Shown: positions 22,860-33,346 of the stretch, piece after piece
Layout: the number at the start of each line of letters is the position of its first letter
Position numbering within the stretch: the first letter of the stretch is position 1
Source of the DNA: Gracilariopsis chorda
Taxonomy: Eukaryota > Rhodophyta > Florideophyceae > Gracilariales > Gracilariaceae
Assembly: GCA_003194525.1 (NCBI GenBank)
Contig: NBIV01000022.1
Coordinates: forward strand, 1-64,000
DNA length: 64,000 nt
Reading direction: 5' to 3'
The notes under the pieces: generated by a model
What the model was told of the DNA's origin: nothing
The model's database searches: none
What the model saw: the letters and a program-made list of their open reading frames with translations, nothing else
Position numbers and translations under genes: made by a program

Positions 22860-23409
22860 TCTCAACACCCCACTCTTAATGATTTACACATGTATGAGGG
22901 GGGTGTTGTTGAATGACGGGAGGCGTTGCGCCACAAATTCGCTTTGCACGCCCCCGTTTGCGCATGAAAAACGCCCATTTGGCGCAACGCCTCCCCACCA
23001 TTAAAATACTTCAGCAGCAGCAGCAGCAGCAAAGCGTTCAGTTAATTAGCTGCTGCTGCTGCATGTTGACTGTGCAATGGCTGCTGAATGACTTGCAATA
23101 CAATCAAATTGTATTGCCAGCCACTCACCAGCAAAAACCCAGCGGTTCATTCCGACACGTGGCAAATTGCACTGCGCCAGTGCAGTGTATACTGAAGTCT
23201 CATTGCAGACATGCCTGCAACAGACGTATATACTGCACTGGCGCAGTGCCAAATGCATCTCGCTTGCTGACCCTAACCACTATTTTGCATCCCATTCAGG
23301 CTTGGCCAATAGCGCAGTGTCGTAACCTTTTGCTACTTTGGGCACTGTTTGCTGGCCTGGGACCTAGGCAAGGCCGAGGTCGTGTGCAGGTCGCCACAAG
23401 AGTAACCCA

Positions 23410-23739
23410 CTAAGTACCACCAATCTGGGAAAGGTCAGGTGCTCCTCTGTGGTATACTGGTCGTTTGACGGCGATCAGGAAGTCTGAGGGTTTACCGGAC
23501 CTAATACCAGCTTGCTGTGCAGGGTCCGGGGCGGCCGCCGTGTCGTACCTCTTGGGGCCGGAAAGCACACTTCGGTGTGTGAGTAAAGGCAGACCAATCC
23601 TTACAACCGGACGCGGGTTAAACATCAAACGGCTTGAAAACCGGCCGGGCACACTTTGCCCGTCATAATCCAACAGGAGTGTGTCGAGAGTCCTTGTGCT
23701 GCGCACGAGTGCATCCGGAAAATATAAGCCTTGCAGCAA
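23410..23739 (-). CDS. Divergent small ORF upstream of RepHel (H2 copy, ~109 aa)
   Basis: Counterpart of 21408-21755. The shared frame runs LLQGLYFPDALVRSTRT to the end, but the start region has one extra base relative to H1, so the ATG used in H1 is out of frame here. The frame opens at a TTG or at an upstream codon. No domain recognised. Conservation of an open frame of the same length in both copies is suggestive only. Confidence 0.4.
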   Translation of the reverse strand: MLQGLYFPDALVRSTRTLDTLLLDYDGQSVPGRFSSRLMFNPRPVVRIGLPLLTHRSVLSGPKRYDTAAAPDPAQQAGIRSGKPSDFLIAVKRPVYHRGAPDLSQIGGT

Positions 23740-23910
23740 TTTGTTTTTAATTGCTGCATGCGACTAGGCCCGGTGGCTGCAACGCAACAAACTGCAACCA
23801 GTTTCTCACTTTCAACTTCATGTTTTATTGGGAATTATTCTGGAACTCTGGCAAATCTTTTAACGGTTTAAAAACATAGAATTGTTTTTTCTTTTCTTTG
23901 GTAAATTTAA

Positions 23911-26900
23911 ATGACGAGAGGAGGGCGACGTCTGAACTCTGGTGGCGTCCGATCTAACTCGGGAGGTGCCAAAGACAATTCTGGAGGTGCCAGGTTGAAC
24001 GCAGGCGGTTCAAGGCAAAATGCTGGTGGTCGTCGCGTCGGCAGTGGTGGAGCACGGGCAGGAGCTGGAAGACCCCGAAGAGTACCAGCTCCTCCAGCTC
24101 CAGATGAGTTGGGAGAAAATGAGAGCGGAACACACGTTCAAGGACCTATTGTTCCAGCGGTTGAAGAAGACGAAATTACTCCTGCACCTACTTCGGGTGC
24201 AGCAGCAGTTAGCACAAGCGCCGCTGGAGCCGGTGGGTCCGCTGCCACAGATCTACCAACATCGTGCCCAATTCCTGGATTTCTGGAGTTTGTGAGAGGT
24301 CTTCCAAGTCACATTCTACCGCCTCCGATGCCTCCCCCTCTCCCACCGATGCATGCAGAACAGATGCCTATTGCAATGGAAGTGGAAGAGGATGAGATCA
24401 TCCCTGCTCCCTCACAGCCACTGCCACCACAGCAGCCTGCTCTGCCACAAGCTGAACAAGAGAAAGAACAGATGCCAGTCCCGATGGAAGTGGAAGAGGA
24501 TGAGATCACCCCGGCTCCCTCACACCCGCCGCCGCAGCCTGCGTTGCCACAAGCTGAACAGGAAGAACAACAGATGTCCATTCCGATGGAGGTGGAAGCG
24601 GATGAGATCACACCGGCTCCCTCACACCAGCCGCAGCATCAGCCACAGCAACAGCTTGATACGACGGTCATGCACTGTGCTGGGCGTCCTGATCGAGGAC
24701 TCTATCGCGTGCACTATTCGTGGGATTCCGTGGCAGCTCAGGCGAGGAATGATCCGGCCATCCGTGTAAGCGTGCCAGAGTTTGAGACGCTTCCCACTGC
24801 AGGTCAAAGGCGATGCGGAAGATGCGGCGAGCACTCACACACGCTCTCCTCCTGCCCGTACCGGGACTGGACATTGAGAATTCATAGCTGCAAGTACTGC
24901 GGATGCATTTTGCTTGGCAAAGAGACCAATGGAGTGTGCTGTGGAATGAAAAGAATGTCAGGGTGGGGCGTCACGTTCCGCAGAAGGCATAGCAGCGAGT
25001 TGGTTCGCAGTCTTTATAGTCTGAGAGCCTTTCACAGCCATTTTCTCAACTTGAATACGCTCTTCGCTACGACGCAAGCGTTCATGGACATGTCGTATGT
25101 GACGGGAGGCGGTCCCTCCTTTCTGAGACTTGAGGGAAACGCAGCTCTCGCTCTGTCCACGCAGAACCAGAACAACACGCGCTACAGCTTTCTGTGGGGT
25201 ACTGGTCCGCCTTCCTTGGATCCCTCTCACTATGCGCGTGCCAATTTGCGTGCGTTCATTCAAGACATCAACGTACGAGACATCGTGCCCAAGTTGTACG
25301 ATGTGATCTAGCCCAAGCCAGACGTGGTGCGTGAGCGGTACCGATCCATGCTTAGCACGCAACAACAACAACAAAATGCAGATACCGCCGTCGATATCAG
25401 CATGCAGGCAGCCGAAGAGGGAGTAGTCGTACGTGGTTACGAAGGAACCCGAAGTGCCACAGTCAGTGCTCCTCACGCAGGTGCTGGGCCTCTCCCTGAA
25501 GATGCTCCTGGTGGCTGGCCAACCATGATGAGAACGCTCGTCGTGGATCAGACTGGCCTGTACCGAGTGGAGTCTCAAGTACCGCGCTTGGTAGAAAGGA
25601 ACCGTAACCGAAGAGCACGCTGCAGTGACGAGTGCTGCTGCTGCTGGAGCAGGGGCGACTGCGAATGCCGCAAACAATGCGCAAGTGCGGTACCGACTTC
25701 TAAAACCGGCATCCAAACTTGCAGAGAAGGGCACTTTCCCTCTTCTCTACCCGTACGGTGATCACCACGAACCGTTTGACATCGGCCTGTTCCTGGATGC
25801 AAAGAACTCCACACAGCAAAGCTAAGGTCTCAGCGTCAACGAGTGGATGCTCCGAAAGCTCACCTGGGCTCAGAACGCGAAGCGACGTCTGTACTCGGAC
25901 AACATCCTCCTCAACAGTGGACCGTTGATGCAAATGTGGATGCTCCGCACTCACACAAACATTGAGGACATGCGACTACGCTTCCTGGAGAGAGAACAAC
26001 AGGCACGTATTGTACAAGAGCAAGAGATCCAGCAAGCACAACAGCAAACAGCTCATGTGTCACCATCACAGTTCGGACAAATGGGACGCATGTTTCTGCC
26101 TGATGACTCGGTCAACTCAGCAGCGTACTGGAAGAACAAGCGCATGGATGTACAGGCGATCGTAGCGCGGAAAGGACCGCCCTTCTCTTTTCATTACAAT
26201 CACCATGGACATCTGGAGAAAAAAACATCCAGCGCCTTGGTATGGATACCAGAAATCGGAGCAATTGTACGGCACAGAGTAACCGCCCTCGACAGTTTGA
26301 CCGACCGGATCGGATTGCAAGGGTGTACAACCAGTACGCAAACGACTTTATGAAGGACTTGGAGAAGAACTCGGAGCACATGTTCGGAATGAAGTGCCTG
26401 GGGCTTGCATCAAAGCTCGAGTTTCAAGAGCACAATGTGCCTCATCACCACATGCTCGTGTGGCTCGAAGGAGGCGTGATTGAAGACGTTGATGTGATCG
26501 ACGAGCTCATTCGTGCAGACCTTCCCCTTCCAGGTGAAGACGACGCGTTGCGTGCCTTCATTCGTTCCATGCACGGGCACCGCCACTCCACCTATTGCTG
26601 GAATCGCGCTGGGCGGTGCAAGTTTACATACGACAGCAATATGATTGTGCCGGAGACATACATTGGAGAAGGCACGAATCGCGTGGTCTACCGCAGAAGA
26701 AGGCAACATGACCTCAGGATAGTGCCGTACAACCCAACTCTGACCAAGAAGTACCGCTCTCATATCAACGTAGAACGCACGCAAGGAGGGGGCGCAGTGG
26801 CTTATCTGATGAAGTACGCGTTTAAGGAGCCCAAAGTTCAGGAGGTGGTGCTCAATTTGAGTGATGCTAATGAGACAGGCACACACAACGAGCAGCAACA

Positions 26901-29330
26901 AGAGCCACAGGTGCAGAACGACATTCGTGCGTACATGCGAGCGCGTGTGGTGGGCGCCGTCAATGCAGCTTGGAGACTTTTCGAGTTTCGACATGTTCAC
27001 ATCGTACCAAAAGTAGAGCGACTGGCCATTCACTTGGAAGGAGAGCGCACATTTCTGCTGAGAGGTCCAATCCAGCTCTGTTCTGCATCACAGCCGTCTA
27101 CACTGGAGAGATACTTTGCAAGGCCCGAAGCATATGCGAACCTCGACTAACTTTCGTACTTTGAAAAAGTGCGATTGTATCGCACGCTTACTGCCCGCGT
27201 GCTTAACCAATACGACGGAGACAGCACTCAGATGCCCACAGACGACTGCGATCCGCCCATGTACGTGGTAGAGCGCACGGACGACGAGCAGTGCGTCGCA
27301 AGGATCAGAGGCGTTTCACCGTCCGCCATTGAGCTCTTTGCTCTGCGCTTGCTGCTCATGAATCACGGCTCGAGCTCTTATGAAGACGCAAGGACTTTCA
27401 ACGGACAGCAGTATGGAACGTATCGTGAAACTGCGATTGTAAGCGGACTGCTCGCGGACGGATCCGAGTTTGATATTGCATTCCAAGAAGCAGTGCGGAT
27501 ATACAGCACGCCCTCCGAGCTACGACGTCTGGTTGCCACACTATACCAACAAGGCGCAGACCCAGAAAAATGGCCTTCGATAACTGGGAGGCACTATGTA
27601 GCGACATAGATACAGGACATGAGCAGCAAAGAAAGCAAGAACTGTATCGACGTTTGGTGGAGATCTCAGACCGGCACAGTGGGCGACTGCTTCGCGATCA
27701 CAGCTTCTTCTCCCAACACCTACAGCAGAACCATGCAGCATTGACTGAGGCGAATCGAGCTACAAAAACTCGAGACGCGCGAGTGGTGCGAAATTCGTCA
27801 ACTTTGCAGTCAAGGTACGCCACCTTAAAACCTAGCCAAAGACAAGTCATTGACACCGTCATTGCCGCATTGCAACAACGACAGGCGCTGCAGGAGCAAA
27901 CAAGCACTCCTGGAAACATGTTCTTTGTGCAAGGATCCGCAGGAACGGGAAAGACATACGTGCTCAACCTCCTTCGTGATATCGTTGAGTCGGAAGGAAT
28001 GCTCGCCGAAATGACTGCTACAACAGGCATTGCAGCTTCGTTGTACGAAGGTGGCCGCACTTTACATAGCCTGCTCGGACTGGGTGTAGCTGATAGGGAC
28101 AACACAAGCAACACTACAGCCACTTTGTCAAAGTACGGTCCCCGATCTCAACGTGCAGAACTGCTACGCGAAATACAACTGCTCGTCTTGGATGAGGCGT
28201 CCATGCTCTCACGAAAGCTTTTCAAACTCATGGATGCGTTGCTCAAAGATCTTGGCTGCAGTGGAATGGAAAACCCGCCTCCGTTTGGGGGCTTGACCAT
28301 CGTTCTATCCGGCGACTACTCCCAGCTGCTTCCAGAGGTGCCGCAGGTGTACATGGAGGCCGAGCCAAGTGGAAATGTGAGACGATTGTACACTAACATT
28401 CTCAACGAAATGCCGTGGAAGAGTGATCTGTGGGCGTTGTGCTCGGTTCAAGTGCTGTATCTCACCGAACAAGTACGCCAAGCCGATGATCCCGCATTTG
28501 CGTCGCTGTTACGTTCCATTGCACGAAACACAATACACGAAAATGCTCCATTACCACTCAGATCTACCGGTGGCATGCAAACCGTTTACCAATTCTTGTG
28601 GAAGTGGCTCATAACACGACGCAAGGAGGATGTGGATCTCAGCAAAATGCTCATTGCCTCCACAAACCAGTTGGTCGAAGAACACAATGCGGCAGCGCTG
28701 GATCTGTTTCCTAGTGAATGCTTCACTCTTCCGTCAGCTACGATGGTACAACCTGACGGTGGACAGAACTCAGACCCCGAGGTTACCAATACTTTTGTTC
28801 CAGAATTTTCATATCAGTATGCGCCTACTGGAGTACCGCCTCATAACTTGGATTTGAAGATTGGTGTGCCAGTTATGGTCATTCGGAACGTGCTGCATCC
28901 GGCTGTGGTCAACGGAAAGCTGTTCGTAGTCGTGCATGTCGATCAGTTTACGATGCAGGTGGCTCGATTCGACGAGAACGGACGGTTACTGGAACGACAG
29001 CTCCTGCATCGTATCGACTTCGAGATTTCTTTCGCAGACATTTGCATGATTCGAAAGCAGTTCCCCATTCGTCTCGCGTTTGCAGCTACCATTCACAAAG
29101 GACAGGTTAGGACGTTGGATGGCTTGGTTGTGGATGTGCGATCCAAATTCTTCTGCGCCGGTCAGCTGTATGTCACATTGTCACGCGTTCGAAGGAACGA
29201 CCATGTGCTGCTCCTGCATGACCCGCAGCTTACATCCACAAATGCGCACACAATTTATCCCATACCTGTGGCCATCGCTAAACCAGTGCTGCCTGAAGCC
29301 ATTCAGTTCTGCATCCCTCCACAACCATAA
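23911..29330 (+). pseudogene. RepHel of H2 (HUH Rep plus Pif1-like helicase), broken in the Rep half
   Basis: ATG at 23911. Domains in order: Gly/Ser/Asn-rich head; three tandem acidic repeats (EVEEDEI...PAPS, residues ~150-250); a CX2CX4HX4C zinc knuckle (CGRCGEHSHTLSSC, residue ~301) and a second Cys cluster; the Helitron N domain; HUH motif PHHHMLVWL (~26440); paired tyrosines YLMKYAFK (~26800); then the helicase. Lesions: TAG at 25309-25311 where H1 has CAG; a frame change near 25600; a stop after NSTQQS (25823-25825) and a frame change near 26170, both also in H1; TAA at 27148-27150; loss of one A near 27565. It would nick and unwind DNA for rolling-circle transposition. Confidence 0.85.
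27570..29330 (+). CDS. Pif1-like helicase domain of H2, open frame of 586 codons
   Basis: An uninterrupted frame from ATG 27570 to TAA 29330, the C-terminal half of RepHel. Visible SF1 helicase motifs: Walker A GSAGTGKT (~27935), Walker B LLVLDEASML (~28180), motif III VLSGDYSQLLPEV (~28305), YLTEQVRQ (~28450), and near the end AATIHKGQVRTLDGL and QLYVTLSRVRR (~29165). The IHKGQVRT segment departs from the usual NKSQGQT, so late-motif function is doubtful. The ATG is internal to RepHel, so translation of this part alone is not established. H1 keeps the same domain with stops. Confidence 0.75.
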   Translation: MAFDNWEALCSDIDTGHEQQRKQELYRRLVEISDRHSGRLLRDHSFFSQHLQQNHAALTEANRATKTRDARVVRNSSTLQSRYATLKPSQRQVIDTVIAALQQRQALQEQTSTPGNMFFVQGSAGTGKTYVLNLLRDIVESEGMLAEMTATTGIAASLYEGGRTLHSLLGLGVADRDNTSNTTATLSKYGPRSQRAELLREIQLLVLDEASMLSRKLFKLMDALLKDLGCSGMENPPPFGGLTIVLSGDYSQLLPEVPQVYMEAEPSGNVRRLYTNILNEMPWKSDLWALCSVQVLYLTEQVRQADDPAFASLLRSIARNTIHENAPLPLRSTGGMQTVYQFLWKWLITRRKEDVDLSKMLIASTNQLVEEHNAAALDLFPSECFTLPSATMVQPDGGQNSDPEVTNTFVPEFSYQYAPTGVPPHNLDLKIGVPVMVIRNVLHPAVVNGKLFVVVHVDQFTMQVARFDENGRLLERQLLHRIDFEISFADICMIRKQFPIRLAFAATIHKGQVRTLDGLVVDVRSKFFCAGQLYVTLSRVRRNDHVLLLHDPQLTSTNAHTIYPIPVAIAKPVLPEAIQFCIPPQP

Positions 29331-29462
29331 TCATATTTCTTGCGTTCTTCATTTATTGAATTAAACTACTTGCTTTTCTGCTTTTGCTTTTTCTCGCCGC
29401 TGTTTATCACTTCTCCACCGCGGCACGAAGCGCCGCCCGCAGCCGAAGGCCGCTTCCTCTTG

Positions 29463-29925
29463 TCTCTCCATTATAAGTATTTATACGCGTATAAAAGGGG
29501 TGATCTTGATTGAATGGAGGCCGTGCGCCAATAAACTGCCCTGCATGCCCCTCTACGCGCATGCAAAACGCTCATTTGGCGCAACGCCTCCCTACCACCT
29601 AAAAAATTCAGCAGCAGCAGCAGCAACAAAGCTTCCTGCTTACTGGCTGGCACTCCCATAATGACTGCAGTGACACCCAGTTACACAAAGCAACGTGTCG
29701 TGCTTTCTCATCATTGGCTGGCACTGCAGTCAGTTTAAGTATCTAAACACAACCCCTATGGCTCCACATACTCTAGGCGCCGCGGCGCCTCGTGGTTCTA
29801 CAAGCGCTATTGCGAGCGCAAGCGAGCAAAGTGCTCGGAGAGCCTCCGAACGCTACTAAATACACAAAGCTACAAAACCAACGTGGCGCGCAGCGCCGCC
29901 CACGGCCAAAGGCCGTTTCCACTTG
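29463..29925 (+). mobile_element. H5: non-autonomous Helitron (463 bp)
   Basis: Starts TCTCTCCATTATAAG immediately after the CTTG of H2 and ends with the hairpin CGGCCAAAGGCCG, 6 nt, CTTG, then host T. Its 5' end matches that of autonomous H1, so it could use the same Rep. Internal hairpin arms, CAG-triplet run and GGCTGGCACT motifs as in H4. Confidence 0.8.
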
Positions 29926-29973
29926 TTTTGTCGCCAAATCGAACGAATTTACATACAGTGGAGAGATAAACAG

Positions 29974-30705
29974 AGTGTTACGCCTAGTTCCTGTCGCGGA
30001 TACAACATTGACGAGATACTTAGCAAGCAACACCGCGACTGTAGAAAGGAGTGCTTTGACCTGAGCGTGGAGAAGCACGTGATGCCTGGTGTGCCTTTCT
30101 CAGGTCCGACCGTTCTTCTCGTAGAGGAAGTCGCTCCTAACTTCACCTCTTCGCCCTTTGAATTGCAGCAGGTGATGCTAGGCAGTTTAGTTCCGGTTGT
30201 AAGTCGCGCTCTTGCACTTGCGCTAAGGCAGAATTCCGCCTTTTTTTATCAGCATCTTCGCGACCTCACTTTAATCCAGCGAGTAGTCTACTACTCCCGA
30301 GACGCCACTGCTGGTAAACACACGGACAGTGGATTGTTCACACCACTGTTTCAGGACGAAACCGAGCCCGGTGAACAGGCCTCGCTCAAAGTGTACCGTG
30401 GTGGCACATGGATCGACGTGCCGGGAAAGAAGGATGAAGTAGTGGTGAACCTTGGTGACACTTTTCAGCTGTGGTCAAATGGGTAGTTTGTCAACACGCC
30501 TCATAAGGTTCAGCACAAAGGTAACGCAGAGAGGATTTCGATGCCGTTCTTTGTGTACCCTGACATCCATTCAGCGTTCGTTCCGCTTGGTATGGAACAG
30601 GAGGAGTGCACCAACAGAGTGTATGTGAAGGACATGATAACGAAGAACTTCACAATAATATGGGTGCGCGGCTCGGGAGCTGGGCGGGCACTGGACTTAG
30701 CGTGA
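29974..30705 (+). pseudogene. 2-oxoglutarate/Fe(II) oxygenase, catalytic (C-terminal) exon
   Basis: An isopenicillin-N-synthase-type fold is evident from SSCRGYNIDE, the iron ligands HTD (~30318) and the distal His in TPHKV (~30495), NLGDTFQLWSNG, and the 2-oxoglutarate-binding ERIS (~30525). The frame is joined to the N-terminal exon by a predicted phase-0 intron: donor GT at 22839, acceptor AAACAG ending at 29973, 69 nt without the Helitron. A TAG at 30484-30486 interrupts between WSNG and FVNTPHKV, and the frame then runs to a TGA at 30703-30705. Two Helitron arrays plus the stop make the gene non-functional. Substrate unknown. Confidence 0.8.
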
Positions 30706-31219
30706 AGATGAGTTGTTAACGATCTACATTTGTTCGTCTTAATTCCTGTCTTTGGAGATTATATTACATCGAACTGAGCCAATCTATTATAGGGTTTTTA
30801 TTGAAAGAAACATTGTTCTAACTCTTTTCATATCACGTTTTTACGGCAACTGGGACGGTTATTAGCATGAGGGGCTTTGTAAGTAGTTCTACACTGCGCC
30901 CTCGCTCCCTGAATTGGGCTTACTAAATCGTCAGACAGGCGTAGTCAAACTAGTTGACTAAGGGGGTGATCAAAAAGACCATAGAACTAACTCTCCACAT
31001 TCTCTATACGCCTACAGGAAGGCTACGGTTTGCCTTTCACTATCAGTACGTCAATGCAGAGCGTTTGTAAGAGATTCTAAAACGGCTGTTGTGGTATGCC
31101 CCGGCATGGACTTATCACTAACACAAATCACGCCATACGATATTTAACACAAGAGCTTTAATGAGTAGGTCGACTAAGAGTTGGAGAGGTACTGGTGAGA
31201 CTTGTAGAAATGCAAGGTT
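30706..31219. other. Intergenic, nothing recognised
   Basis: No open frame of note and no similarity to other parts of the window. AT-richer than the elements around it. Confidence 0.5.
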
Positions 31220-31643
31220 TCATTGGGGCAAATGGTTTTCAACTAAAATACGAAGTCCATGCAGACTGATTTTAACATCCACAGACGGGCCGTCCGTAAG
31301 CAATAGTGATTTCACCGCCGCGGGCCCTTCTCTTCGTGCGATGCCTAGTACCGAAAAGCCTGGGTTTGCATGAAACAACAAAAGTATCCCGACGACGACG
31401 ACGGCAGGTACAGCGATAACGGCATCGCTCATTCGTGTCACAGCTGAAGACTTCCCGACCGTCCATGTGCAAAGCGCATCCACGGGCCCATCCGAACAAC
31501 GTACGGGCTCGTTCGGTTACCGAGGGAAGCGTATCATCATTCTTACTTGGTGTGAGGTGTAGTTGTGGGACAGAATTCGGAGTAGCGGCCATGCCGTAAG
31601 AAACGAGAGCCAAGAGAGCGAAGAATGCAAACAAGTGATGCAT
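31220..31643 (-). CDS. Hypothetical small secreted or membrane protein, possibly with a 40-nt intron
   Basis: The minus-strand frame starting at 31643 has a clear signal-peptide-like N-terminus (MHHLFAFFALLALVSYGMA) followed by a hydrophilic stretch to FGWARG. The overlapping frame ending at 31220 carries a hydrophobic segment (AVIAVPAVVVVGILLLF) that could be a membrane helix. A GT...AG segment of 40 nt between them (GTGGATGCG... to ...GTCTTCAG) would switch the first frame into the second and give about 130 residues. The alternatives are a frameshifted pseudogene or chance. No family recognised. Confidence 0.35.
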
Positions 31644-31869
31644 GACGGAGAGCCGGTGCAGAATGGTATTAGAGTTAGGTACTGAAGACGTTGTGTTCCT
31701 GAGTGCATGTTTTGGATGTTGCGATGCGTTGGTGCTTGTTTTATAGGGGAACTGTTAGTTGTGTCCGCAAGTGGAAGGCGATCATCATCGATGATGGATG
31801 CGCATCGGCATGTTGTAGTCAATGACGCATACAGACAAGGGTGTAGCAAGTACAAATCAGCTGCGGTCT

Positions 31870-32412
31870 TCATGCGACGTGACGTGATCGGCATCGACAG
31901 ACATGGGTACTGTACGGAACAACAAATACCTTACAGGTGTTACGAACGCCTGTCGCCGTTTCATTGGCTCTTGTGGCGAGTGGTCGTGCTGGAGTAGCGT
32001 GGCGTAAAGCAACAACTGTCAACGCTCGCCACGCATCTCCTCCTGTCCAGCTTTCGTCCAGCGATGAATGCAAACAACGTCCCAGTCCGATGCTCCACCA
32101 CGCCCGCTCGAGTGAAGGAACGGAGCTGGCTGCAGGAGCGGTCAGAAGTCTGAAGCAGCCATTTATTACCGTTGTACCTTTGGTACCAACACTGCGGGGG
32201 GTAGCAGGCATAACGTGCAAATCACTCAGCACTACTAAAAAGCGGTCGCGCAGAGCCGCGACGACAAAAATGGCCAAAAAGGCAGGATTTCTGCGCGCTT
32301 TTTGCATCAGCTTCACTGGTCTGCAAAAATGTGACAATCCTAGGATCGCAAATAAATAGCTGGGAGTAGCAATGACTTCGGGCCCCAAAAAATGCATTAA
32401 AAATTGACGCAA
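31870..32412. other. Overlapping open frames on both strands, unassigned
   Basis: A 180-codon frame on the minus strand (31870-32412) and a 140-codon frame on the plus strand (31937-32359) overlap almost completely. The plus frame begins with a hydrophobic run after a possible acceptor (CCTTACAG). Neither resembles a known family and at most one can be real. I cannot choose. Confidence 0.2.
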
Positions 32413-32588
32413 GTGCTTTATCTCCCAATACCGGCTTTTTCAGTAGCATATCGGCACTTTCGACATTTCAGCGTGGTGCAGTTGCCAGCCTACTGATATT
32501 TTTTTCCGCTTAAACCTGTGTGACTAAATCTAATGGTACGAATCAGAATATGTATTTTGCTAACGTATACCGGATACCCTTGGTGAGT

Positions 32589-32780
32589 TCTCCTGAAAAC
32601 ACAAAAGAGCAAATTTGTTTGTTCGATAACTCGTGCACGAGATTTTTGTTCTGCTTCGTCCTTGGCCATAAACTAGACAAAGGAGAGGCTTCAGAAGCCC
32701 CGGAGCTGCTTTGAAAAGATGCACCTAGTACACTCATACAGAGCCATCTTCTCAAAATGTGCATTTGTGTTTTCAGGAGA
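32589..32780. repeat. MITE-like dispersed repeat, copy 2
   Basis: 192 bp bounded by perfect 17-bp terminal inverted repeats TCTCCTGAAAACACAAA (32589 and ending 32780). No clear target-site duplication is seen. It is the inverted counterpart of 14748-14941. Too short to encode a transposase. The region 32781-33346 beyond it shows nothing recognisable. Confidence 0.6.
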
Positions 32781-33346
32781 CGCCCACTGTATGTAGAGTT
32801 GGGGCGCTGCTTCGCGCGGGTGTTCCTTCTGGACTCGAGGCTGTTAACGCACTGAGCATGATACTGGCGCGTATGGAGACTGGCTCTTTGGAAGCGGTGA
32901 GGGATTGAACGAGTGGCGTCACATCTCGTCAATATTTGACGGCAGCGAATAAAGGTGCGCTCTTGCCCGCGGCGCCGTCGAAATTTGCGCATTTGTCGCG
33001 AGTGCCGAATTCGGCCTCAAAAGCGTTCTTACCGAGCGCAGCAGAGCCAGCCAGGGTTGGATGAACGAATGGTTCATGGTTATCTCACTTCATCAGTGTT
33101 GGTATCCATATCGTTTTCTTTGTTTATTTCTCAAGCATTTCTGCCTTGCGTTTGATTGGCTACACGCCGGGCAACATTTCGATAAGCATGTTATATCGAA
33201 GAACTCGTGCAACTAAGGCTACGGATAACATGATGGGAATTGGCACCTCGGCTCGGGACCAGTTTGACCGCTTTTCGTGCCCCGCCATTTGTCCTCCTTC
33301 GTCGATACAACTCACACTAATATAACTAGCCATTAGCTTCCCCCAT

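Larger units (their letters stand above)
22860..29462 (+). mobile_element. H2: autonomous-type Helitron (6.6 kb)
   Basis: Plus strand, 5' A|TCTCAACACCCC. The 3' hairpin and CTTCCTCTTG end at 29462, followed directly by the TC of H5. In order it holds: a 5' hairpin module with GGAGGCGTTGCGCC arms (about 22918-22995), a CAG-triplet run, a 100-bp inverted-repeat element (about 23165-23265), the divergent small ORF, and RepHel. It is the mirror of H1. Its helicase half is one uninterrupted frame, so it is the better preserved copy. Confidence 0.85.

Noticed and set aside
23010-23060. CAG/CTG triplet runs near the Helitron modules as a CRISPR-like or tandem repeat array
   Set aside because: They are simple triplet runs of a few units recurring with each Helitron copy, with no spacers.
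15221-29925. Single inverted duplication as the origin of the palindrome
   Set aside because: The 32-bp centre continues the host oxygenase frame and both arrays keep A|TC and CTTG|T flanks, which two separate insertions explain better. Shared RepHel lesions keep the question partly open.
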